51,955 bases of DNA from Bryobacterales bacterium (GTDB lineage: Bacteria; Acidobacteriota; Terriglobia; Bryobacterales; Bryobacteraceae). Location: the NCBI GenBank assembly GCA_020847045.1, contig JADLCT010000064.1:1-51955 (forward strand). Reading direction: 5' to 3'. The position numbers were made by a program, and so were the translations under genes. Shown here in pieces: positions 33,789 through 41,114 of this stretch (its first letter is position 1; each line of letters opens with the position of its first letter). The notes below the pieces were generated by a model, which ran no database searches, was not told the DNA's origin, and saw only the letters and a list, made by a program, of their open reading frames with translations.

Positions 33789-35546
33789 TCAGATGGGCGG
33801 CAGCGAGGGCTCCAGCGGGAGACGGATGACGAAACACGCGCCGCCGGACGCCTGGTCTTCCACCCAGATTTCGCCGTTGTGTTCGAGGATGGACTGGCGG
33901 GAAAGGGCGAGTCCGAGTCCCAGGCCGTTCTTCTTTCCATGTGTGACGAAGGGCTGGAAGAGCTGTTCACGGATGGCGGGATCAATGCCCGGGCCAGTGT
34001 CGGCGATCTCGATGCGAACGTGGCCCTGGCCGCGCGTGGCCGTGATGGCGATGGCGCCGCCGGAGGGCAGCGCTTCGATGGCGTTGGCCAGCAGGTTCAG
34101 GAAGACGCGTTCCATGCGGGCGCGGTCGAGAGCGGCGGTGAGGCCGTCGGGCAATTGCATCGAGATGGCCACCTGCTGGCGCTGGGCGGCTGGTTCGCTT
34201 TCGCGAACGGCGGCTTCCACCACCTCGCGCAGCGCGCAGGATTCACGCTGTTTCGAGCCCCCACGAGTCAATTGGAGCAGGTCGTTCAGCATCTCCTGGA
34301 TGCGGCGGCTCGAACGGTAGATGTTCGAGGCTAGACGCTTCACCTGGTGTGGCTGCAGGTCGGTATCCACCATCATCTCCGCGCCGCCGTAGATGGCCGC
34401 CAGAGGATTGCGCAGATCGTGAACGATCGAACTGGCCATGCGGCCGATGGTTGAGATCCGCTCCTGGCGGATCAGTTCCTCGCGGGCCGACAGGAGCGAG
34501 TCGCACATGGCGTTGAAGGTGGCTGCGAGGCGGCCCAGTTCATCGGAGCCCCGGACGGCCACCCGCAGGCTATAGTTTTGACGGGACACTTGGCCTGCGG
34601 CGGTATCCAGATCATGGATCGGCTGGACGATGCGCCGCGCCAGCAGATAGCTTACGGCGAGTCCCAGGGCCATCGCCGTGAGCCACGCCAGGGCAAGGTG
34701 GGTCCGCAATGTGGCGATGCGCTGGCTGGTGGCTTCAAAGGAACGGAGGATGCAAAGGCTGCCCGCTGGCTTGCCCTCCAGTCCGGGCAGCGCGCGCGAT
34801 AGCGCCGTGTACTCGGTGACGCCGTCGTTCACCGCGCTGGGGGCCTTGCCGTCCAGAGAAAGACGGCCCAACGCCGCCGTGGCGCGCGGGTTCAGCGTGG
34901 AGGCGAAGACATGGCCAGAGGAGACGAAGAGAAAGTCGCTGCCCCCGGTGCTTTCCTTCAGCTTCAGGGCCACCTGGTGGTTCACTTCAAAGCCGGTCAG
35001 CAGAACGCTGAGCAGGGCGGGTCCCGCGGCGCCGTCCACATAGACGGGTGTGAGGACCAGTTGGAACAGACGGCCGTCGAGGACAACGAAGCCGGATACC
35101 TGCTTGGGAAAGCGGCTGGCGGCGGAGCGCACCACAGGCCAGGAGGCTGGCAGCGAGAGTCCGGTGGTGGGGCCGAACGGCGCGATCACGGCGCCACCGG
35201 GGCTGATCACCAGAATGAAGGCATTCTCCTTCAGGTTGTCGTTGACCCTGGTCCACAACTCGCCCGCGACGTCCTGAATAGTGGGCTGGTGCCGCGTGCG
35301 GACGGCGTCGCGCACGTTGGGCATACTGCTGAGAATGGCGGCGATCGAGCCGAGCGTCTCCGAGCGCGAGGTCCAGAGTGACTCGTAGGCGTGCAGGCTG
35401 GAAGAGATCTCCTCCTGCACGCTGGCCTGGGAGGTGTCGAGCGTGTGCCGTTGCAGGAGCCAGGCCGTGAAGCCGAACAGGAGCGTGAGCCCCACAGAGG
35501 TGGAGAGCCAGATTCTGGGCAGCAGAGTGAGCCGGGGCCGCTTCAT
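33789..35546 (-). CDS. Membrane sensor histidine kinase
   Basis: A 585-residue sensor kinase with a membrane segment at about 11-31, an extracytoplasmic sensing region (~32-280, Cache-like), a second membrane segment at ~284-304, and a HAMP domain (~305-357). The HisKA domain has H376 in SSIVHDLRNP, and the HATPase domain includes NLLANAIEALPSGG, ADTGPGID and GLGLGLALSRQ. All catalytic boxes are intact. It is the last gene of a five-gene minus operon and overlaps the cupredoxin gene by 4 bases. The genes for an OmpR-type regulator and a CheY-like protein at the head of the operon are likely partners. The exported cupredoxin next door may be its sensed partner, which is inference. Confidence 0.92.
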   Translation of the reverse strand: MKRPRLTLLPRIWLSTSVGLTLLFGFTAWLLQRHTLDTSQASVQEEISSSLHAYESLWTSRSETLGSIAAILSSMPNVRDAVRTRHQPTIQDVAGELWTRVNDNLKENAFILVISPGGAVIAPFGPTTGLSLPASWPVVRSAASRFPKQVSGFVVLDGRLFQLVLTPVYVDGAAGPALLSVLLTGFEVNHQVALKLKESTGGSDFLFVSSGHVFASTLNPRATAALGRLSLDGKAPSAVNDGVTEYTALSRALPGLEGKPAGSLCILRSFEATSQRIATLRTHLALAWLTAMALGLAVSYLLARRIVQPIHDLDTAAGQVSRQNYSLRVAVRGSDELGRLAATFNAMCDSLLSAREELIRQERISTIGRMASSIVHDLRNPLAAIYGGAEMMVDTDLQPHQVKRLASNIYRSSRRIQEMLNDLLQLTRGGSKQRESCALREVVEAAVRESEPAAQRQQVAISMQLPDGLTAALDRARMERVFLNLLANAIEALPSGGAIAITATRGQGHVRIEIADTGPGIDPAIREQLFQPFVTHGKKNGLGLGLALSRQSILEHNGEIWVEDQASGGACFVIRLPLEPSLPPI

Positions 35547-36259
35547 TTCCGCCTTCCCTGATAGGCTCCGGGGGCCGGGGTGGGCTCCGGCGGATACGCC
35601 TCGCCGTGCTTGTTCAGGTGGGGCGCCGGCAGGTAGCCGGCCTCGGACAGCCGCAGAACGCCCAGCGCCAGACCGGTGGCGGGAACTGTGATGGTGGAGG
35701 CGAGGCGCAAGAGCGCCGCTTCGGTGGCGCGCTCGTGCCAGACGTGCAGGCGGTAGCCGCCGGGGGGAACGTTGGGGATGGAGAAGGCGCCGTTGGATGA
35801 GGTCAGCGCCGCGTGCGGCGTGTTCACAACGACAATGACGGCGCTCATGGTGGAGTGAATGTTGCAGAACACGCGCACGATGCCGGGGCGGTGGAAGCGG
35901 ATCTTTCGCGTGGAGCCGGGCGGGTAGAGTCCGGTGTCAAACGGCTGGCCGGCGAAGTTCGAGAAGGCGTTGTGAAAGATGGGGTCGAAGTTGGGGAAGT
36001 CGACCGTGGAGCCGGTTGGGATGAGCGTAACGTGAGGCGAGAACCGCTTGGACTTTTGCGTGATGGTGAATGTGGACGGTTGCACGGGACCGGACGGACG
36101 CAAGGGCTCCAGCCAGATAGCGACGCCGGAGTAGTCGCGCTTCTTGCGGACGCTGGAGTCGCGCGAGTCGGCCAGTTCGACGCGTCCTTCCACAGTGGCG
36201 CCGGAGAGCGTGGCGGCCATCAGCAAGAAACTAAAACTGGTACGCGATCGAAAGGTCAT
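35543..36259 (-). CDS. Exported cupredoxin with C-terminal carboxypeptidase-regulatory-like domain
   Basis: A 238-residue protein with a signal peptide (cleavage near residue 20, LSGATVEG). Residues ~45-145 form a cupredoxin fold. Four probable type-1 copper ligands are visible: H96 (IFHNAF), and C132, H135 and M138 (VFCNIHSTM), the plastocyanin-like Cys-x2-His-x2-Met arrangement. Residues ~146-215 look like a carboxypeptidase-regulatory/Ig-like module (NGAFSIPNVPPGGYRLHVWHE). Proteins of this build are often annotated as methylamine-utilisation-like, but no methylamine pathway is present here. It overlaps the porin gene by 29 bases and the kinase gene by 4. Confidence 0.8.
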   Translation of the reverse strand: MTFRSRTSFSFLLMAATLSGATVEGRVELADSRDSSVRKKRDYSGVAIWLEPLRPSGPVQPSTFTITQKSKRFSPHVTLIPTGSTVDFPNFDPIFHNAFSNFAGQPFDTGLYPPGSTRKIRFHRPGIVRVFCNIHSTMSAVIVVVNTPHAALTSSNGAFSIPNVPPGGYRLHVWHERATEAALLRLASTITVPATGLALGVLRLSEAGYLPAPHLNKHGEAYPPEPTPAPGAYQGRRK

Positions 36260-37532
36260 AACGGGGATTGCGGCTCAGGCCGCCGTTCAAATAGAGAGTG
36301 CGAATCTGCATTGCCTCCAGCGCGACCAGCACGTTGGGGGCGATGCGGAAGATGAGATTGGCGGCGGCGTTGCGGTTGGAGGCGATCATGGCGGCCGTCA
36401 GGTCGCGGTTGCGGTCGTCCATGGCGCCGGCGATCAGGTTCAGCGAGACGCGCGGGTGGAACGGAACGCTCAACTGCGCCCATCCGCCGCGGGTGTGAAT
36501 CGCGTGCGCGCCCGTGGGGGTGACGGCCCACCCCTGGCGGAAGGCGCCGAAGTGGTGCAGGTTCTGCCCGCCGTACAAGACGCCGGAGAATTCGAGCAGG
36601 CGAACGGGGTTGGCGAACCAGTCCACCGAGTAGACGCGCGAGGGGATGGAGTACGGTCCGGCGTGGGTCGTGCTGGCGTGGAAGGCGCCGGCGATCTCGA
36701 AGCGGCGGTTGGCGTCCAGATTGTGCGCCAGTTCCAGGCGGCCCTGCAACGCCGGGCGGCGGCGCTCCAGCGGGAGCGCGCCGGGCGTACCCCCGGACTC
36801 CTCCGCCGTTTGCACAACGGCGGCCTGCACCAGCGCCTGCGTGGATGTGGACAGCGCCAGGCGCTGCTCGAAACGGATCTGCGGCTGCCAGCGCCACAGG
36901 TTTCCGGCGGCCGTCATCGGGGACACGCCGGAATAGGCGAGAGACGTGGGATCGCGCAAGCCGACCAGCGTTTTTTCCTGGCCGAACATGAGGGATCGCG
37001 TCTTCCAGGCAAAGACGATCTCCGCCGTTCGCAGCCTGGGGCTGGGGTACTGCGACGTCTCCGTGTTGCCCTCATAGAAATCACCGAAAACCGATCCGGT
37101 CACCTCCGCGCCGAGAATACTGCGCGGACTTTGGAAGTCGAACCCGAGCACGGTTTGGCGGAAGGTAACCGCCGACGTGGCCCGGCCAGCAGTGCGCGCG
37201 GCCGTCGTGGGAGTGTCGGCGCCATTGGCGCGGGCGCCGTTGTGGAAGAAGTTCACCAGGGCCATGCCGCGCAGGCGGATGGGAAACTTTTGAGAGGCCT
37301 CAACTTTGGCTTGCGCCTGCTCCTCCAGCCGGCGCGAGGTGATCTCCTGTGTCTCGGCCTGCGCCGTGGCCTGCTGTTTGAGCATGCCGAGTTCGCCCCG
37401 CAGGCGCTCGATCTCCTGGCGGAGGGCGTTGTTGTCACGCTCCAGTTTGTCCAGACGCTCGATGAGCGCGTCGACGGACTGCGCCGGCAGGGCCAGCGCG
37501 AACAGGAGAGAACCAAGGGCGCGAAGAATCAT
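36231..37532 (-). CDS. Porin-like outer-membrane protein with N-terminal coiled coil
   Basis: A 433-residue protein with a signal peptide (MILRALGSLLFALALPAQS) and a Glu/Leu-rich coiled coil (~20-75, IERLDKLERDNNALRQEIE). This is followed by a beta-barrel with alternating aromatic strands that ends in YDLSIAYQF, a terminal Phe as in outer-membrane proteins. The coiled coil before the barrel resembles OprP/SLH-lacking phosphate-porin-type or DcaP-like porins, in which it trimerises in the periplasm. It overlaps the CheY-like gene by 4 bases and the cupredoxin gene by 29 bases. The cargo is unknown; copper or an organic copper-linked substrate is only suggested by the neighbour. Confidence 0.75.
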   Translation of the reverse strand: MILRALGSLLFALALPAQSVDALIERLDKLERDNNALRQEIERLRGELGMLKQQATAQAETQEITSRRLEEQAQAKVEASQKFPIRLRGMALVNFFHNGARANGADTPTTAARTAGRATSAVTFRQTVLGFDFQSPRSILGAEVTGSVFGDFYEGNTETSQYPSPRLRTAEIVFAWKTRSLMFGQEKTLVGLRDPTSLAYSGVSPMTAAGNLWRWQPQIRFEQRLALSTSTQALVQAAVVQTAEESGGTPGALPLERRRPALQGRLELAHNLDANRRFEIAGAFHASTTHAGPYSIPSRVYSVDWFANPVRLLEFSGVLYGGQNLHHFGAFRQGWAVTPTGAHAIHTRGGWAQLSVPFHPRVSLNLIAGAMDDRNRDLTAAMIASNRNAAANLIFRIAPNVLVALEAMQIRTLYLNGGLSRNPRYDLSIAYQF

Positions 37533-37915
37533 GAAATCACCTGGCCGTTGTGGCCTCCGGCCAGCCGTTCCATGGACTGGCGGACGGAGGCGGGCGAGTA
37601 GGGCTTGGCGAAATAGAGGTCGGCCCCGGCGGCGAGTGCGAGGCTTTCCGCATCGGCGGCAGTGGAACCGGAGGTGACGATTACGGCGGAGCGTGAGGCG
37701 CGAGGGTGGGCGCGTATGGCGGCGATGAAGGCGTAGCCGTCCAACCGGGGCATGTCGAGGTCGGTGACGATGACATCGACGGCGGGCAGCGTCGAGAGAA
37801 GTTCGAGAGCGCGGATGGCGTCATGGGCGCAGGAGGTTTCCCACCCGGCGTGGCTGAGCGCAATTTCCAGGGTGGAAGCCACTTGCGGAGAATCGTCAAC
37901 GATCAGAACGCGCAC
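37529..37915 (-). CDS. CheY-like single-domain response regulator
   Basis: A 128-residue stand-alone receiver domain. The acidic pocket D7 and D8 (VDDSP), the phospho-acceptor D52 (VTDLDMP), T81 (VTSGS) and K104 (AKPYSP) are all present, so it should be phosphorylatable. No output domain is attached. It lies between the OmpR-type regulator and the porin in the five-gene operon. It could be a phosphate sink, a relay intermediate or a protein-binding regulator. Confidence 0.93.
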   Translation of the reverse strand: MRVLIVDDSPQVASTLEIALSHAGWETSCAHDAIRALELLSTLPAVDVIVTDLDMPRLDGYAFIAAIRAHPRASRSAVIVTSGSTAADAESLALAAGADLYFAKPYSPASVRQSMERLAGGHNGQVIS

Positions 37916-37937
37916 GGTTCACCTTCTTTCGTGGCGG

Positions 37938-38612
37938 TCAGGGGAGGAACCGGTAGCCGACCCCGTGAACCGTGAGAAAGTGACGCGGCGCATTGGGATC
38001 GGGTTCGAATTTCTGCCGTAATTTCACAACATGAGCGTCCACCGTACGGGTGTTGGGGAAGCTCTCATAGCCCCACACGGAGTTGAGAATCATGTCGCGC
38101 GTCAGGGCGCGGTCCGGATTTTGCAGGAAATACACGAGCAGGTTGTACTCCGCGGGCGTGACCTTCACCTCTTCGCCCGCGCGGAGGACCACGCGGCGGT
38201 CCAGGTCGGCCTCGGTGTCGCCGAAGCGGAGAACGGCGTGCGCGCCAGCTTGTGAACGGCGCAGGAGGGCGCGGATGCGCGCCAGCAGCTCGCGCCGGCC
38301 GAACGGCTTGACGACGTAATCGTCGGCGCCGATCTCCAGCAGGAGCACCTTGTCCATCTCATCGCCGATGGCGCTCAGGATGAGAATTGGCGTCTGAATC
38401 TGAGCGCCGCGGATGTGCTTGCAGATTTCCATCCCGCTCATGCCGGGCAGGCGGAGGTCGACAATGATGAGTTCCGGCTTGATGGAGAGGGCTTTTTCGT
38501 ATCCTTCGCGGCCGTTGCCGGAAGAGACCACGCGAAACCCCTCCTGCTCCAGCATGACGGCGATTGTATCCTGGAGGCTCTCGTCGTCGTCTATCACTAA
38601 GATAGTTTGCAT
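37938..38612 (-). CDS. OmpR/PhoB-family response regulator
   Basis: A 224-residue regulator with a complete receiver (D8-D10 acidic cluster, D52 in IVDLRLPGMSG, Lys in VVKPFGR) and a C-terminal winged helix (~130-224: VKVTPAEYNLLVYFLQNPDRALTR, NTRTVDAHVVKLRQKF, VHGVGYRFLP). The start at 38612 gives MQTILVIDDDESL, the expected beginning of the fold. The longer frame to 38831 would run into the divergent promoter region. It is the first gene of the operon that ends in the sensor kinase and is probably its cognate regulator. Confidence 0.95.
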   Translation of the reverse strand: MQTILVIDDDESLQDTIAVMLEQEGFRVVSSGNGREGYEKALSIKPELIIVDLRLPGMSGMEICKHIRGAQIQTPILILSAIGDEMDKVLLLEIGADDYVVKPFGRRELLARIRALLRRSQAGAHAVLRFGDTEADLDRRVVLRAGEEVKVTPAEYNLLVYFLQNPDRALTRDMILNSVWGYESFPNTRTVDAHVVKLRQKFEPDPNAPRHFLTVHGVGYRFLP

Positions 38613-38772
38613 CGCGTTTCCCGTGGACGCGTTGGGACAGGGCCCCCGGGCCGTGCGGAAGATCGAGAGGCCCGGTGTTTGATTGTACTGGATCGGGTGT
38701 GCCAGAGGTGGGCGGTCTGGTAAAGTACGCGGGGACAAACCGGGTGGAAGTAAAGACGAAAGGATAGTGCTG
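38613..38772. promoter_or_regulatory. Divergent intergenic region between the response-regulator operon and an exported protein
   Basis: This 160-base gap separates the minus-strand five-gene operon from the plus-strand gene at 38773 and must hold both promoters. A weak -10-like TAAAGT occurs near 38718 on the plus strand, but no well-spaced -35 element is convincing. No clear direct repeat typical of OmpR-type binding was found by eye. Confidence 0.35.
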
Positions 38773-39396
38773 ATGAAACGATTGCTGCTGGCCTTCCTAA
38801 CTTGTGGAGCGCTTGCCATGGCGCAGTACAAGGTGGAGGCCGCGGGTGAACCGCCTTCGGAGCTGGCCGCGCCGGTGAAGGAGTTGCTTGCGCCCGCCGG
38901 TTACAGGGTGGTGGGCGGAGACGGGAAGCCGTGGTGCGAGGTGTGGTATGTGAAGGCCGCGCCGAAAGGTCCGGTGTCCACCGAGGCGGACCTGATGTGG
39001 AAAACCGTGCCTCCGGGCTCGGTGATTGGGGCCATCCGCTGGTTTCAGGGCGGGTATGACCGCCGCGGCCAGGTGCTGAAGCCGGGCGTCTATACGCTGC
39101 GGTTCAGCATGTTTCCCATCAACGGAGATCATCAGGGCGTGGCGCCGAACCGGGACTTCCTCGTAATGACGCCGGCTGCCGATGATCAGAGCGCGGCGGC
39201 CGTGTCCGTGTTCAAGGATCTGATGGTGATGTCGCGCAAAGCCTCCGGCACGCCGCATCCGGCCGTGCTGAGCATGTATGTGGTGGAGAGCGATTTCCAG
39301 GCGGGCATCCAGAACCTCAGTGAGGATTGGATCCTTTATGAGAAGGTGGGCGATACGCCCGTGGGGTTAACCGTCGTGGGCAAGTCGGAGCACTAA
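38773..39396 (+). CDS. Exported hypothetical protein
   Basis: A 207-residue protein with a signal peptide (MKRLLLAFLTCGALAMAQ). The mature part contains segments such as GKPWCEVWYVK, VIGAIRWFQGGYDRRG, VLKPGVYTLRFSMFPINGDHQG and DFLVMTPAADDQ. They have the look of a beta-rich domain seen in uncharacterised Acidobacteriota proteins. One Cys (WCEV) remains in the mature protein. I do not recognise a function. It is divergently transcribed from the two-component/cupredoxin operon and may be a target of its regulator. The start at 38773 has AAAGGA 9-12 bases upstream. Confidence 0.75.
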   Translation: MKRLLLAFLTCGALAMAQYKVEAAGEPPSELAAPVKELLAPAGYRVVGGDGKPWCEVWYVKAAPKGPVSTEADLMWKTVPPGSVIGAIRWFQGGYDRRGQVLKPGVYTLRFSMFPINGDHQGVAPNRDFLVMTPAADDQSAAAVSVFKDLMVMSRKASGTPHPAVLSMYVVESDFQAGIQNLSEDWILYEKVGDTPVGLTVVGKSEH

Positions 39397-39420
39397 GCGC
39401 TCCGTGCGGACAAGCCGGGC

Positions 39421-40164
39421 CTACAGCACCAGCTCCCGCCGCACCCCCCGAATGTCCATTTCAAACTCGATCGTCTCGATGGGCGGGGCGGAGTAGTGCC
39501 ACGTGAGGCCGTGGATGGCTGCGTCGCCGGCCAGCCGGAGCACGTCCTCGATCAGGTGCCAGATGGGGTGCACGGTGTAGACATCGAGCACGGTGACGCC
39601 GCTCCAGGCGCCGCCCAGTTCCTTTAGCCGTCCGTCCATCAGTCCCATGACGAAGCGGGCCTTTTCGAGGAGCGCCGGCGCCGATTGTTCGCCCCGGCGC
39701 ACCACGTCGTGCGGGTCCAGCGAACCCTCGGGCAGCTCGCCCGCTCCGGCGATCACAAAGGTTTTGGTGGAAGTGCGGGACGGCGTCACATAGCTGAACC
39801 CGTAAAGGGAGGGCTCGGCCGGCGCGCCGATGCGCGGTGCGATGTTGGTGCGGGCGATGGGGTTGACGCCATCCAAGAAGACGCCCCATTGTTTGAGCAC
39901 GCCGATGTATCCGGCGTTGAATTCGGTGAAGCCGGGGAAGGTGAAGGGCCGGGGCGAGCGCAGCTCCATCCCACACAGGGCGTGGATGGGGAGTTTGACA
40001 GCCGCAATGTGGCGTTCTACCGCTTGAAATCCCTGGCGCAGGGGGAGTGGCCGGTGAAACCGGGCGTGCACCACTTCATGGCCATCGTCGGCGACGGCGC
40101 CTCCCGAATAGGGCGCGATGCCGCGCACGAAGGAGTAATGGCCGGCGGGGTTGTGAACCAGCAT
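39421..40164 (-). CDS. Unrecognised protein coupled to a sugar isomerase
   Basis: A 247-residue protein without signal peptide or membrane segment. Segments such as GHYSFVRGIAPYSGGAV near the start and FGYVTP-like SLYGFSYVTPSRTSTKTFVIAGAGEL in the middle weakly recall the RidA/YjgF fold, in which small enamine/imine deaminases form trimers, but I cannot make a firm call. A possible second module follows (KARFVMGLMDGRLKELGGAW, VLDVYTVHPIWHLIEDVL). It starts 5 bases after the stop of the upstream isomerase gene, so the two are one operon. It probably belongs to a small-molecule catabolic pathway. Confidence 0.7.
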   Translation of the reverse strand: MLVHNPAGHYSFVRGIAPYSGGAVADDGHEVVHARFHRPLPLRQGFQAVERHIAAVKLPIHALCGMELRSPRPFTFPGFTEFNAGYIGVLKQWGVFLDGVNPIARTNIAPRIGAPAEPSLYGFSYVTPSRTSTKTFVIAGAGELPEGSLDPHDVVRRGEQSAPALLEKARFVMGLMDGRLKELGGAWSGVTVLDVYTVHPIWHLIEDVLRLAGDAAIHGLTWHYSAPPIETIEFEMDIRGVRRELVL

Positions 40165-40169
40165 AAGGG

Positions 40170-41042
40170 TTACGCGATCGCCTTTCGCATGGAATCCACG
40201 GCGGCGATAAGGCTCTTGACCTGATCACCCAGCGGAAGGTACTCCATGGTGAGGTAACCAGTGTAACCGGCCTTGCGAATCTCTTTATAGAGGAACGGGT
40301 AGTTCATCTCTCCCGTGCCGGGATCGTTACGGCCGGGGTTGTCCGCAATGTGGAACACCTTGACGAACGGCATGGCTTCGCGGAGCGTACGCGTGACGTC
40401 GCCCACCTGCACCTGCTCGTGATAGAGATCGAATAGAAGCCGGACGTGAGGGTGGTTCACCTCCTTCATCAGGCGCAACCCGGCGACGCAGCTATCCAGA
40501 AAATAGCCCTTGTGGTTCACCTTCGTGTTCAAGGGTTCGACGATGAGGATGCGTTTGGCCTTGGCGGCCAGGTCTCCACAGCGTTTGGCGCTTTCCACCA
40601 GGCTCGCCCATTGCTCCTCGTAGGTGCGTCCGGGAATGGCGTTGCCGGACATGAGCAGGAGCATGGGAACATCCAGGCGCGCGGCGGCGTCGAGGTTCTT
40701 GGCCACTTCTTTGAGAAGGTTGCCACGCTGGGACGGATCCACCATGGAAATGGGCATGCGGCTCCAGAACGGGGTGGAACTGATGGTGTCCATGCCGAGT
40801 TTGAGCGATCGGGCGAGCCGCTTCATCCGGTCCATTTCGGCGGGTGTCCATGCGGCATGCTCGCCCACCAGTTCCACGGATTGAATGCCGGCGCGCGCGG
40901 CGGCTTCCAGTTTCTCCTCGAAGGAGCCTTTCAGCGTCCAGAGCATGACCGAGGAGGTGATGGCCGCCACGGGAGTCACGGGCTGCTGCGCGAAGGCGGC
41001 GAAAGAGGCTGAAGAGGCGATGAAGGCTCGGCGGTCGATCAT
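40170..41042 (-). CDS. Hydroxypyruvate isomerase-like sugar phosphate isomerase/epimerase, possibly exported
   Basis: A 290-residue TIM-barrel protein of the AP-endonuclease-2/xylose isomerase-like family. Metal and catalytic residues are recognisable: E in LIVEPLNTK, D and H in LLFDLYHEQVQ, H in VFHIADNPGRNDPGTGE, and E in TMEYLPLG. That last-but-one block is typical of hydroxypyruvate isomerases. The N-terminus MIDRRAFIASSASFAAFAQQ looks like a Tat-type signal, so it may be exported, which is common for Acidobacteriota and unusual for other bacteria. The substrate is probably a keto-sugar or sugar acid. The downstream unknown protein gene begins 5 bases after its stop. Confidence 0.82.
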   Translation of the reverse strand: MIDRRAFIASSASFAAFAQQPVTPVAAITSSVMLWTLKGSFEEKLEAAARAGIQSVELVGEHAAWTPAEMDRMKRLARSLKLGMDTISSTPFWSRMPISMVDPSQRGNLLKEVAKNLDAAARLDVPMLLLMSGNAIPGRTYEEQWASLVESAKRCGDLAAKAKRILIVEPLNTKVNHKGYFLDSCVAGLRLMKEVNHPHVRLLFDLYHEQVQVGDVTRTLREAMPFVKVFHIADNPGRNDPGTGEMNYPFLYKEIRKAGYTGYLTMEYLPLGDQVKSLIAAVDSMRKAIA

Positions 41043-41114
41043 CGCCCGTTAGAATAACACTCCGGCTTCGCATGATATCCTGTGATCTCACTCCGCTGTT
41101 TCAGGGATCCCATC

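Noticed and set aside
36144..37601. 485-codon plus-strand open frame
   Set aside because: It is antisense to the porin and neighbouring genes, which have signal peptides and operon overlaps. Its composition is shadow-like.
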